Positions 49,800 to 57,691 of a DNA stretch of 64,000 bases are shown here, piece after piece. The stretch is from Arthrobacter_B citreus (GTDB lineage: Bacteria; Actinomycetota; Actinomycetes; Actinomycetales; Micrococcaceae). The stretch lies in NCBI RefSeq assembly GCF_042429235.1, contig NZ_JBHMBA010000002.1, one strand, 5' to 3'. A program made the position numbers and the translations under genes. Under the pieces are notes generated by a model. It was given only the letters and a program-made list of their open reading frames with translations, did not search any database and was not told where the DNA came from. Each line of letters begins with the position of its first letter. Position 1 is the stretch's first letter.

Positions 49800-50698
49800 G
49801 ACTGCTTCGCGATCCGTCCGTCTATCCAAATGAGGACCTCGGGCCACAGCTTGTCCTTGGCCCCGCGCCGGAAGAAGCCCATGTGCCCTATCGCCGGCAC
49901 TCCGGCGTCGCCGGGCGTGTAGGTCCGCCGCTCCACAGCAGCGTTGGGAAGCCGGCCATAAATGGCATTGATCTGTCCGGGGGTGGCCCAAAGGTCGTCG
50001 CTGAAGCCGATGGACAGCACCTCGGTCTTGACCCGTGCTGCCCGTTCGCTGGCCTGCAGGCTCGGATCATCAAAGAAGTAGTTCGGCAGGCGGGACCACC
50101 GGCTCCACTCGAGCATGGCGCCGCCGGGCATGTCCTCGCCCAGGCCCATTTTCCGGCCCGGCACCACGCCGAGCAGCCGGCCGGTGAGCGGACCGAGAAC
50201 GCGCAGGACCAGCCCGACGCGGAGGCGTTCCTTCGGATCCGCGATGGCTTTGGTGACGCCGGCGTGCGATGCGATGGCGACGAACCCCAGCAGTCCGTCG
50301 GTGCCGTTGTTCAGCGCCATGGCATGCCCGCCGATGCTGTGCCCCACGGCGAGGTGCGGCACGTCCGGGAACCGCTCGGCCATCCAGTCGGCCGCGGCCG
50401 GGACGTCCTGGATCATCCAATCCCGCATGCGGATGCCCCGGTTGGCCTTCGGACTGCCGGACGCGCCGGTCCCCCGGTAGTCGTAGGTCAGGACGGCGCA
50501 GCCGTTCTCCGCCAGGTATTCCGAAAAACCGGTGTACAGCCGCTCGGCCACCGCTGTGGCGGGATGAATAACGACGGCGGCGCGGGGAACGCCGTCGTTC
50601 GGCCCGCACAGCGTGCCGGCGAGCGCGCCGCCCGCAGGCACGGGGATGCTGATCCGTTCGGATGTGACGGCTGCTGCTTCTCCGCTTTTATTTCGCAT
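49796..50698 (-). CDS. Alpha/beta hydrolase (paralogue of the gene at 53736-54635)
   Basis: A 300-residue serine hydrolase from ATG 50698. N-terminal strand ERISIPVPAGGALAGTL, VLTYDYRGTGASG, nucleophile elbow AVGHSIGGHAM, Asp region GFSDDLWATPGQI and His in GVPAIGHMGFFRRG. The last segment, HMGFFRR..KDKLWPEVL, marks a specific subfamily often linked to ester or acyl substrates. TAGATT ends 7 nt before the ATG, and the ATG lies inside a 12-bp palindrome. It is followed by the marR gene with GTGA overlap. Substrate unknown. Confidence 0.9.
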   Translation of the reverse strand: MRNKSGEAAAVTSERISIPVPAGGALAGTLCGPNDGVPRAAVVIHPATAVAERLYTGFSEYLAENGCAVLTYDYRGTGASGSPKANRGIRMRDWMIQDVPAAADWMAERFPDVPHLAVGHSIGGHAMALNNGTDGLLGFVAIASHAGVTKAIADPKERLRVGLVLRVLGPLTGRLLGVVPGRKMGLGEDMPGGAMLEWSRWSRLPNYFFDDPSLQASERAARVKTEVLSIGFSDDLWATPGQINAIYGRLPNAAVERRTYTPGDAGVPAIGHMGFFRRGAKDKLWPEVLIWIDGRIAKQS

Positions 50699-50703
50699 GC
50701 GAA
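50692..50703. promoter_or_regulatory. 12-bp perfect palindrome covering the hydrolase start codon; putative MarR operator
   Basis: TTCGCATGCGAA surrounds the ATG of the hydrolase-marR operon and begins 2 nt after TAGATT (50706-50711, minus strand), the probable -10. A protein bound here would block initiation of a leaderless transcript. Confidence 0.6.
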
Positions 50704-50705
50704 GT

Positions 50706-50711
50706 AATCTA
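50706..50711 (-). promoter_or_regulatory. Probable -10 element of a leaderless promoter
   Basis: TAGATT on the minus strand, 7 nt before the hydrolase ATG. Confidence 0.5.
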
Positions 50712-50985
50712 CACAGGACCGCGGGTTTCGGATACCCCGCCGGTGAGGTAAATGTTTCCCTGCTCATCAAACCGGGCTCTGTCCCCGGTGCGGAGCCAGC
50801 CGTCCGGCATCGTCCTCACCCTGCGGAACATCATTCCCGGCAGTGTCCGCAATGCGAACCTCCATGCCGGGAACAGGCTTGCCGGCCGAGCCCGGATGCC
50901 GCTCCGGCACTGGGGAATCGAAGGACACCAGTCCGGACGCCTCGGACAGGCCGTAGGCCTCAGGCGGGAAAGGTGCCAACCCAAG
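50709..50985 (-). pseudogene. Remnant of an AMP-dependent acyl-CoA synthetase gene
   Basis: Two pieces of the adenylate-forming enzyme family in different frames. From about 50979: EAYGLSEASGLVSFDSPVPE, then HPGSAGKPVPGMEVRIAD and GNDVPQGE (motifs normally ahead of the hinge). At about 50815 the frame changes and about 25-30 expected codons are missing; the next recognisable piece is MPDGWLRTGDRARFDEQGNI, the hinge Asp motif. Start, most of the N-terminal domain and the C-terminal domain are absent. It is a decayed fragment between the hydrolase and tetR genes, and its DNA contains the hydrolase promoter. Confidence 0.75.
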
Positions 50986-51060
50986 CCCCGAAGGCGCACC
51001 CCAAAGCTAAGCTGAACATCAACGTACATCTTGCAGTACCAGCCATAGGGGAGGTCACTG

Positions 51061-51672
51061 ATGCCTGACACTCAGGCCGAGCGCAGCGGGTCCGCTGCCG
51101 AGACACCCAAAGGCATCGCCAAGCGCGCCGATGCGCGCCGCAACGTTGAGGCCATTGTGCATGCTGCAACACGCCTGCTGGCGGTTGACCCCGCTGCGGG
51201 AGTCAATGACATTGCCAAGGCTGCCGGGGTGGGCCGGGTAACGCTCTACGGGCACTTCGACTCCCGTTCCACACTGGTCCGCGAGGTGGTGGACCGCGCC
51301 ATCCATCAAACCGACACTGCGCTGGCCGGAGAGGATTTCGACGGCGATCCCACCGAAGCGCTGGGTCGCCTGCTGGAGGTCACCTGGCATTTGACGCACC
51401 GGTTCGGAGCCCTGGTGGTGGCAGCATCCGGCACCATGACCCCCGACGAGATGCGCCGCTCCCATGAGGAGCCGGCGGCCCGCGTACGAATGCTGGTCGA
51501 GCGCGGACGAGGCGCGGGGCAGTTCTCCACCGATGGGCCAATCGAGTGGCAGATCAGCGTCATCCAGGCGATTCTGCACGGCGCCTCCGCAGCAGTTCAC
51601 CGCGGTGAGATAACAGCGGAACAGGCTCCATCCCTGGTTCGCAGGACTGTTCTCGCAGCCCTGTCCGGCTAG
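51061..51672 (+). CDS. TetR family transcriptional regulator
   Basis: A 203-residue regulator: after a 20-residue polar N-terminus, the TetR helix-turn-helix lies at about 42-66 (GVNDIAKAAGVGRVTLYGHFDS). The ligand domain is helical (EALGRLLEVTWHLTHRFGALV). GGGGAGG lies about 6 nt before the ATG. The MFS exporter starts 111 bp downstream in the same direction; its leader holds two copies of GTGTTCGAG including a perfect 9-2-9 inverted repeat, the likely operator. Confidence 0.93.
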   Translation: MPDTQAERSGSAAETPKGIAKRADARRNVEAIVHAATRLLAVDPAAGVNDIAKAAGVGRVTLYGHFDSRSTLVREVVDRAIHQTDTALAGEDFDGDPTEALGRLLEVTWHLTHRFGALVVAASGTMTPDEMRRSHEEPAARVRMLVERGRGAGQFSTDGPIEWQISVIQAILHGASAAVHRGEITAEQAPSLVRRTVLAALSG

Positions 51673-51693
51673 GGTCGTCCCTGCCCCCGCTTA

Positions 51694-51741
51694 CTCGAAC
51701 ACCAGTGTTCGAGAATCTCTTGTCATACACATGTGTTCGAG
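51694..51741. promoter_or_regulatory. Two putative TetR operators before the MFS exporter
   Basis: CTCGAACAC-CA-GTGTTCGAG (51694-51713) is a perfect inverted repeat. A second GTGTTCGAG lies at 51733-51741, 28 bp downstream, with a degenerate left arm (TACACAT). Confidence 0.7.
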
Positions 51742-51782
51742 TTACGTTGGCGTGCATCAACTCCTTTGAGAGGGTGTGCGAG

Positions 51783-53180
51783 ATGCAGGATTTCAACCGC
51801 TCAGAAGCACAAAATACAAACACCACCGCCCCGCACCGATGGCGGACCCTGTGGCTGCTCGGAACTGCACAACTCATGCTGATCGTGGATGTCACGGTGG
51901 TCGCCATCGCTCTGCCGGACATGCAGGCCGGCCTCGGCCTGGACCGCGCCGAACTCGCCTGGGTCGCTAGCGTCTACGCGCTGGTGTTCGGCGGGCTCAT
52001 GCTGCTGGGAGGCAGAACCGCCGACATCGTGGGCCCGCGCCGCGTGGTGCTCTTTGGTCTCAGCCTGTTCATCGCGGCTTCGCTGCTGGCCGGATTGGCG
52101 CCCACTCCGGAGATACTGCTGCTGGCGCGTGCGCTGCAGGGCATCGGTGCGGCGGCGATGTCCCCCGCCGCGCTGTCGGTGATCGTCCGGACCTTCACCG
52201 GCGACGATTTGGCCCGGGCGCTCGGGGTATGGTCGGCGCTCGGCGGTGCCGGTGCGGCCCTGGGCGTACTCCTCGGAGGTGTCCTGACCTCGGGCCCGGG
52301 CTGGCCCTGGGTGTTTTTCGTGAATGTTCCTGTCGGGTTGGCCCTCCTGGCGGGGCTGGCGCGGTGGGTGCGCCCGATGCCCGGCGCGGGCGGACGCCTC
52401 GACGTCGCCGGCGCACTGCTGGTGACGGCGTCAACGGTGGCAGTGGTGTACGGGCTGGTCTCGGCCGGAGACTACGGCTGGCTCAGCCCGCAGACCCTGT
52501 TTGGGATAGCTGTGGGCGTGATTGGTTATGCCCTGTTCATGCTGCGGATCCGCAGGGCCACGGCGCCGCTGGTGGACCCTGCCCTCCTGCGGCGGAGCCC
52601 GGTACTGCGCGGCCTCGTCCTCATTTTTGTGGCCACGGCACTGATGATCTCCGTGTTTTTCCTGGGCTCGTTTGCCCTGCAGCAACTGCACGGCTTCACC
52701 GCCCTGGAAGCCGGACTCTCCTTCCTGCCCGTCGCCCTCGGCACCGTGCTGGGTTCCAACCTCGCCGGACGGGTCCTTCCATCGTGGGGGATCCGAACCG
52801 TATCGGTGTGCGGTCTGCTGATCGCCGCCGCGGGGCTGACAGCTGCTGCCGCGGTCTTCTCGATGACGGTCCTGATCACCGCCACCACTGTGGCAGCTTT
52901 CGGGATTGGCGCAGTGTTTGTTGCCTCAGCGGGCAGTTTGTTCTCGGCAATACAGCCGCAGGAGGCCGGGGTTGCCTCCGCCGCACTGAACACGTTCCAC
53001 GAATTTGGTGCCGCCGCCGGTGTGTCCGCAGTCTCGAGCATTGCCGCCACAGCTCTGTTGGTTCCCGCCTTTGCCGCCTTTGCACCGGGTTACTGGTTTG
53101 CCGCCGCCGTCGCCGTGGCCGCATGCCTCGCCTCCCTGTCCTGGCCGCAGGGAACTGCTGCCGCCGCCGCTGGTTACTAG
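51783..53180 (+). CDS. MFS transporter, DHA2-like drug exporter
   Basis: A 465-residue protein from ATG 51783 (GAGAGGG 8 nt upstream). Helix 1 reads LIVDVTVVAIALPDMQAGLG (motif D1), motif A analogue GGRTADIVGPRRVVLFG, motif C-like GAALGVLLGGVLTSGPGWPW, and about 14 helices in all. Drug or toxic-metabolite export by proton antiport is expected. TetR gene upstream and duplicated operators in the leader suggest inducible efflux. Its stop overlaps the convergent acetyltransferase gene by 4 bp. Confidence 0.93.
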   Translation: MQDFNRSEAQNTNTTAPHRWRTLWLLGTAQLMLIVDVTVVAIALPDMQAGLGLDRAELAWVASVYALVFGGLMLLGGRTADIVGPRRVVLFGLSLFIAASLLAGLAPTPEILLLARALQGIGAAAMSPAALSVIVRTFTGDDLARALGVWSALGGAGAALGVLLGGVLTSGPGWPWVFFVNVPVGLALLAGLARWVRPMPGAGGRLDVAGALLVTASTVAVVYGLVSAGDYGWLSPQTLFGIAVGVIGYALFMLRIRRATAPLVDPALLRRSPVLRGLVLIFVATALMISVFFLGSFALQQLHGFTALEAGLSFLPVALGTVLGSNLAGRVLPSWGIRTVSVCGLLIAAAGLTAAAAVFSMTVLITATTVAAFGIGAVFVASAGSLFSAIQPQEAGVASAALNTFHEFGAAAGVSAVSSIAATALLVPAFAAFAPGYWFAAAVAVAACLASLSWPQGTAAAAAGY

Positions 53181-53734
53181 CGCGAAGCTCCATCTGGCCA
53201 GCCAAGGGTGAAGTACAGGTGCAAGCGGGCACCGCTTCGCCGGTCCAGTTCCGGACAGCGCTTCAGGCCTGCGGCCAGTGCCGTGTGCTGGGAGGGCCGG
53301 TTGAGGTCGTTGGTCCGGGCCAGGACGGGGAGTTCCGGAAAATGCAGCCGTCCTCGCCTTACCGATTCAAGGGCTCCTTCGGTGGCATATCCGCGGCCCC
53401 ACACCGAGGGATCGTAGCGGTAATACAGGTTGAGGATTTCCTTGCCGTCCACTGTGCCAAGCTGCAGCCCGGTAAAGCCGATAACTGTTTGGGGTGAACC
53501 GCGTTCAACCACAGCCCAGTATCCGAACCCCTCCCGGCCCCAGTGGTCCAGGAACATCCGGAAAGTCCTCTCTGCAGCTGCCGGGCCGAAATCGTCGGGG
53601 TTGTAACGGTTCGTCCGGGGGTCGGAGTGGATGCGGACCGCATCTTCCCGGTCTTCCGGTTCCAGCCGCCGCAGCAGGAGCCGTTCGGTGGCAACCGGAC
53701 TCCAGGCCTGGGTCTTTTGACGCACGCGCCTCAT
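53177..53734 (-). CDS. GNAT family acetyltransferase (RimJ/RimL-like)
   Basis: A 185-residue protein from ATG 53734 (an in-frame ATG at 53782 would overlap the upstream hydrolase gene). Features: ATERLLLRRLEPEDRED at the N-terminus, DFGPAAAERTFRMFLDHW, VIGFTGLQLGT, and the acetyl-CoA region DPSVWGRGYATEGALESV. This subgroup acetylates protein N-termini, aminoglycosides or other amines. It sits 1 bp after the hydrolase stop in the same direction, probably third in an operon with the TIGR03083 protein and hydrolase. Confidence 0.87.
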   Translation of the reverse strand: MRRVRQKTQAWSPVATERLLLRRLEPEDREDAVRIHSDPRTNRYNPDDFGPAAAERTFRMFLDHWGREGFGYWAVVERGSPQTVIGFTGLQLGTVDGKEILNLYYRYDPSVWGRGYATEGALESVRRGRLHFPELPVLARTNDLNRPSQHTALAAGLKRCPELDRRSGARLHLYFTLGWPDGASR

Positions 53735-53735
53735 G

Positions 53736-54635
53736 CTACGCAGAATGTTCCCCTGATTCCTGAAGAGCGGCCCGGTCTTCAAGCCAGGCCAGAATGTCCG
53801 GCCACAGTTTGTCCTTCATGCCGCGTCGGAAAAAGCCCATGTGCCCGATCATCGGGACCCCGCCGTCGTCGGGCACGTAAATTCGCCGCTCCACCCGGGC
53901 CTGTGTCAGGTAACCGAAGAACCAGTCCATCTGCGCCGATGTGGCCCACAGGTCGTCGCTGATGCCGACGGCGAAGACGTCAGTTGTGACAGCCGCGGCA
54001 CGCTTCGCGGCGTTCATGCTGGGATCATCGAAGAAATAGCCCGGCTTCCGGGACCATCCGCCCCATTCCAGCACTGCCGTGCCGGGCACGTCCTCGCCCA
54101 GCCCCAGCCGCCGGGCCGGAGCGAACCCCAGCAGCTTGGCGCACGCCGGCCCGACGAGGCGGAGGAGCAGCTGCACCCGAATCCGCTCCCGGCGGACCTC
54201 GACGGCGCGGGTCCGCCCCCCATGGGAAGCCACCGCCGCAAAACCAGCGAGACCGTCAGTTCCATTCCCGAGAACCAGAGCCTGCCCGCCCAGGGAATGC
54301 CCGACGGCGAGCAGCGGCAGGCCCGGGAAGCGGCCGGCCAGCCATTCCGTGGCGGCCGGCACATCCTGTTCCATCCAGTCCCGCATCCTCAGGTGCCGGT
54401 GTTGCCTCGGGCCGCCCGAGGCGCCGATCCCGCGGTAGTCATACGTCAGGACGGCGAATCCGTGCTCGGACAGGTACTCGGCAAAGCCGGTGTACAGCCG
54501 CTGTGCCACCGCCGTCGCCGAATGGACCACCACGGCGGCCGCCGGCGCTCTGCCGGAGGGTGTTCGCAGGATCCCGGAAACCGCTCCGCCGGCTGGCACG
54601 GGGATTTCGATCTGTTCAACGGTCACCGGTGCCAC
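53736..54635 (-). CDS. Alpha/beta hydrolase (paralogue of the gene at 49796-50698)
   Basis: A 299-residue serine hydrolase from GTG 54635 (GTG 54626 is an alternative; the open frame to 55070 is the antisense-frame shadow of the upstream gene). Motifs parallel the paralogue: EQIEIPVPAGGAVSG, RLYTGFAEYLSEHGFAVLTY, DYRGIGASGG, nucleophile AVGHSLGGQAL, GISDDLWATSAQM, and GVPMIGHMGFFRRGMKDKLW. It overlaps the TIGR03083-type gene by 20 bp. Substrate unknown. Confidence 0.88.
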   Translation of the reverse strand: MAPVTVEQIEIPVPAGGAVSGILRTPSGRAPAAAVVVHSATAVAQRLYTGFAEYLSEHGFAVLTYDYRGIGASGGPRQHRHLRMRDWMEQDVPAATEWLAGRFPGLPLLAVGHSLGGQALVLGNGTDGLAGFAAVASHGGRTRAVEVRRERIRVQLLLRLVGPACAKLLGFAPARRLGLGEDVPGTAVLEWGGWSRKPGYFFDDPSMNAAKRAAAVTTDVFAVGISDDLWATSAQMDWFFGYLTQARVERRIYVPDDGGVPMIGHMGFFRRGMKDKLWPDILAWLEDRAALQESGEHSA

Positions 54636-55284
54636 GTTCCTCTTGTTCCAGCCTGCGGACAAACGCCGCCGCACCTTCCCCGGAGAAATCTTCCGCGGAA
54701 GCCGGGCGGCCCGAGACGGCCATGAGAAGTGCCAGCGGCGTGCCGTGAACCTCTGGTCCGGAGCCGTGCTCAAAGCGTGAATCGGAGGCCTGCAGGGAGA
54801 ATCCCGCCGCGCGTTCCTTGCCGCCGCCCATGGAGACGCCGGTCCTGAGCTGATACCGCAGTGCTGCCTCGACCGACTCTCCCGGATAGGAATGGAAAAT
54901 CCCCAGGGGGCGCCGGATGTCCTCACCGTGCACGATGGCTTCGACGAGCCGGGTTGCCAGCGCAGCAGGCGGCGTTTTGGTTGCGTCCCGGACCCGGCGG
55001 AATTCGGCCAGCGTGGCTTCCGGCGTCGTTGCGCGTTCCCTGGTGATCCCGTCCTTGTTGGCCCGGTCAAAATCGAATTTCGCTGCGATCATTTGTCGGA
55101 GAAAGTAAACCCGCGTCGTTTTCGCGGTGTCCACGAGATGGGCCAGCACGTCGTGAATATCCCAGCCGGGGCACAACGATGGCCGGCTCCACTGATCCGG
55201 GGTGAGCAATTCAAGGTCACTGATGAGGGCCCGGCGTTCACTGTGAACAACGGGCCACACGGCAGCCGAAGGGCTGGAAGGCAT
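54616..55284 (-). CDS. Maleylpyruvate isomerase/mycothiol-dependent enzyme family (TIGR03083) protein
   Basis: A 222-residue protein with the DinB-like metal-binding helical fold: LCPGWDIHDVLAHLVDTAK (first metal His), then LVEAIVHGEDIRRPLG (second His/Glu). A C-terminal SCP2-like region (GTPLALLMAVSGRPAS) follows. Members use mycothiol in isomerisation or transfer reactions, which supports an actinobacterial host. First gene of a probable operon with the hydrolase and acetyltransferase. Confidence 0.88.
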   Translation of the reverse strand: MPSSPSAAVWPVVHSERRALISDLELLTPDQWSRPSLCPGWDIHDVLAHLVDTAKTTRVYFLRQMIAAKFDFDRANKDGITRERATTPEATLAEFRRVRDATKTPPAALATRLVEAIVHGEDIRRPLGIFHSYPGESVEAALRYQLRTGVSMGGGKERAAGFSLQASDSRFEHGSGPEVHGTPLALLMAVSGRPASAEDFSGEGAAAFVRRLEQEERGTGDR

Positions 55285-55385
55285 GTGTCATATAACCACG
55301 GGGCAGGGCGGATATCCACCACCGTCCAGGGGTGGCGGCAAGACACGACATGCCCTTGCGGCGCAGAGCGCACTCAGCGGGCACA

Positions 55386-56351
55386 ATGATCTTCATGCCT
55401 CTGACCTGCGCAGTGATCGACGATTATCAGCACGCCGCAACCCGCTTCGCGGACTGGCATCAGCTTGGGAACCAGGTGGAGCTGACCGTCTTCACCGACC
55501 ACCTGGCCGACGAGGACGCCGTTGCGGCCCGCCTGGCCGGGTTCGACGTCGTCGTCATCATGCGTGAACGCACGCCCTTTCCCGCGTCGCTGCTGGCGCG
55601 GCTGCCCCGCCTGAAACTGCTGGTGACCACGGGACTGCGCAACGCATCGATAGATCTGAGCGCGGCCAGGGAGCGGGGCGTGACGGTGTGCGGCACGTCC
55701 AGCAATTCCACTCCCCCGGCCGAGCTGACCTGGGCACTGATCCTGGGCCTGGCCCGGCACATTGTTCCGGAGGCCACGGCACTGCGCGACGGCGGCCCCT
55801 GGCAGCACACGATCGGCACCGACCTGCACGGCGCCACACTGGGACTGTTGGGGCTGGGCAAGATCGGCTCTCAGGTGGCCAGGGTGGGGGCGGCCTTCGG
55901 GATGGATGTGCTGGCATGGAGCCAGAACCTGACCCCCGAGCGGGCGGAGGCGGCCGGCGCACGCCTCGCCCCGTCCAAGGAGTCGCTGCTGGCCGAGGCC
56001 GACGTCGTATCCCTGCACCTGGTGCTGAGCGACCGCACGCGAGGCATGCTCGGCGCACGCGAACTGGCACTGATGAAACCGAGCGCACACCTGATCAACA
56101 CTTCACGCGCCGGACTTGTGGACCAGGACGCTCTTCTTCTGGCGCTGGCGGAGCAGCGGATCGCCGGCGCCGGGCTGGACGTATTTGACGAAGAACCCCT
56201 CCCCTCTGATTCTCCCTTCAGGAACATGCCCAACGTTCTGGCCACACCGCATCTGGGCTACGTCACCGAGCGCAACTACGCCACATTCTTTCCGCAGGTG
56301 GTGGAGGACATCTCAGCGTTCCTGGCCGGGGCGCCTATCCGGACGCTGTAG
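55386..56351 (+). CDS. D-2-hydroxyacid dehydrogenase family protein
   Basis: A 321-residue NAD-dependent dehydrogenase from ATG 55386 (ATG 55395 is an alternative). Substrate domain at both ends; NAD fold GLLGLGKIGSQVARVGAAFG near 150; catalytic Arg in NTSRAGLVDQDAL, Glu in DVFDEEPLPSDSPFRN and His in LATPHLGYVTERN. It reduces a 2-oxo acid to the D-hydroxy acid or the reverse; substrate not assignable. The start has no clear ribosome-binding site. Confidence 0.92.
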   Translation: MIFMPLTCAVIDDYQHAATRFADWHQLGNQVELTVFTDHLADEDAVAARLAGFDVVVIMRERTPFPASLLARLPRLKLLVTTGLRNASIDLSAARERGVTVCGTSSNSTPPAELTWALILGLARHIVPEATALRDGGPWQHTIGTDLHGATLGLLGLGKIGSQVARVGAAFGMDVLAWSQNLTPERAEAAGARLAPSKESLLAEADVVSLHLVLSDRTRGMLGARELALMKPSAHLINTSRAGLVDQDALLLALAEQRIAGAGLDVFDEEPLPSDSPFRNMPNVLATPHLGYVTERNYATFFPQVVEDISAFLAGAPIRTL

Positions 56352-56435
56352 CTGCGGCGCCGGCGTCGGGCTGGCGCTTGGGCAGACAACCGCAGGGTCT
56401 TCTGACTGGGGCCGGAGCCTCATAGTGTGTGTGCC

Positions 56436-57644
56436 ATGCCGCACGTGCCGCGCCCGCCTCTTTCCGCCGCCCGCATTTCCAACGAAATGCACCGGGTCAC
56501 CACCTTCGAGCTGTTCTTTGATCTGGTGTTTGTCTTCGCCTTCACCCAGGTCACCGAATTCATGGTGCACGAATATTCCTGGCTTGGCGTGCTGCAGGGA
56601 ATGGTGATCCTGGTTCTGCTCTGGTGGTCCTGGGCTCCCTTTTCCTGGCTCGCGAACCAGGCGCATGCCGATGAAGGACTGATGCGGTTCGGGCTGTGCG
56701 CCGTCATGGTGGCGGTCTTCATGGCCGCACTGGCTATTCCGGAAGCGTTTCACGATCTCGACGGCGGCCTCCACGGACCGCTGGTGCTGGCCGTGACCTA
56801 TACAGCGGTCCGGGTCCTGCATCTGGTCCTCTACATGTATGCGGCCGGTAATGACGGGCCGCTGCGCCGGCAGATCGGCAAGCTGACCGTCGCGGCTGTT
56901 CTGGGAGCGGCGCTGGTGATCACCGGAGCGCTGCTGGGCGGGACCGCGCAGACATGGTTCTGGCTGGCCGGCATGGTGCTGGACACCGTCATCACGTTCT
57001 TCATTTCGCGGCACGGCAACTGGCGGATCCACTCAGCGGCGCACTGGACCGAACGCTACGGCCTCGTGGTGATACTGGCACTGGGCGAGTCCATCGTGGC
57101 CATCGGCGTCGGCGCATCCCAGGAACCCGTCAGTGTTCCGGTGCTCATCGGTGCTGCGGCGGGAATCTGCCTGTCGATCGGACTATGGTGGCTGTACTTC
57201 GACGTCACGGCGATCGCGGCCGAACACCGCTTTGCCGCACTGCGCGGATCCGTTCGGTCTTCCGCCGCGGTGGAGGCCTACACCTATCTGCACCTGCCGC
57301 TGGTCGCCGGAATCATCCTGGCCGCCCTGGGCGTAGAAGACGCTCTGGCGCATGTGGAGGACAGCAAAGCCCTGGGGAGCCTCGGGTTTTTCGCTCTCTT
57401 TGCCGGGCCTGCCCTGTACGTACTGAGCAGCGCGGCCTTCTGGCGGCGCATGGGAGCGGGATGGAAGAAGTGGCGCCTGGGAACCGCGGCGCTGCTGCTC
57501 GCCCTGCTGGCCATTCACCCCCCGCTGACATCGCTGGCGGCGCTCCTTCTTGTCACGGCCATCATTGCCGCGCTGGTGGCGGTGGAAAGTGCGCGGTATG
57601 CCGCGGCCAGAGCCGGCATCCGGGACGCCGCAGCCGGGGCCTAA
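56436..57644 (+). CDS. Low temperature requirement A (LtrA) family membrane protein
   Basis: A 402-residue protein with about 12 helices; the N-terminal signature HRVTTFELFFDLVFVFAFTQ and the LALGESIVAIGVGASQ segment define the LtrA family. The biochemical function is not established. CATAGT lies 9 nt before the ATG at 56436 (a GTG at 56427 is in frame). Confidence 0.9.
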   Translation: MPHVPRPPLSAARISNEMHRVTTFELFFDLVFVFAFTQVTEFMVHEYSWLGVLQGMVILVLLWWSWAPFSWLANQAHADEGLMRFGLCAVMVAVFMAALAIPEAFHDLDGGLHGPLVLAVTYTAVRVLHLVLYMYAAGNDGPLRRQIGKLTVAAVLGAALVITGALLGGTAQTWFWLAGMVLDTVITFFISRHGNWRIHSAAHWTERYGLVVILALGESIVAIGVGASQEPVSVPVLIGAAAGICLSIGLWWLYFDVTAIAAEHRFAALRGSVRSSAAVEAYTYLHLPLVAGIILAALGVEDALAHVEDSKALGSLGFFALFAGPALYVLSSAAFWRRMGAGWKKWRLGTAALLLALLAIHPPLTSLAALLLVTAIIAALVAVESARYAAARAGIRDAAAGA

Positions 57645-57691
57645 AGCGACGCCATGGTTACAGCGAAGCCCAACCGGTGTACAAGGGAACC

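Noticed and set aside
53736..55070. 444-residue version of the hydrolase starting at 55070
   Set aside because: The first 145 residues are another frame of the TIGR03083-type gene, which has its own conserved motifs; family homology starts at 54635.
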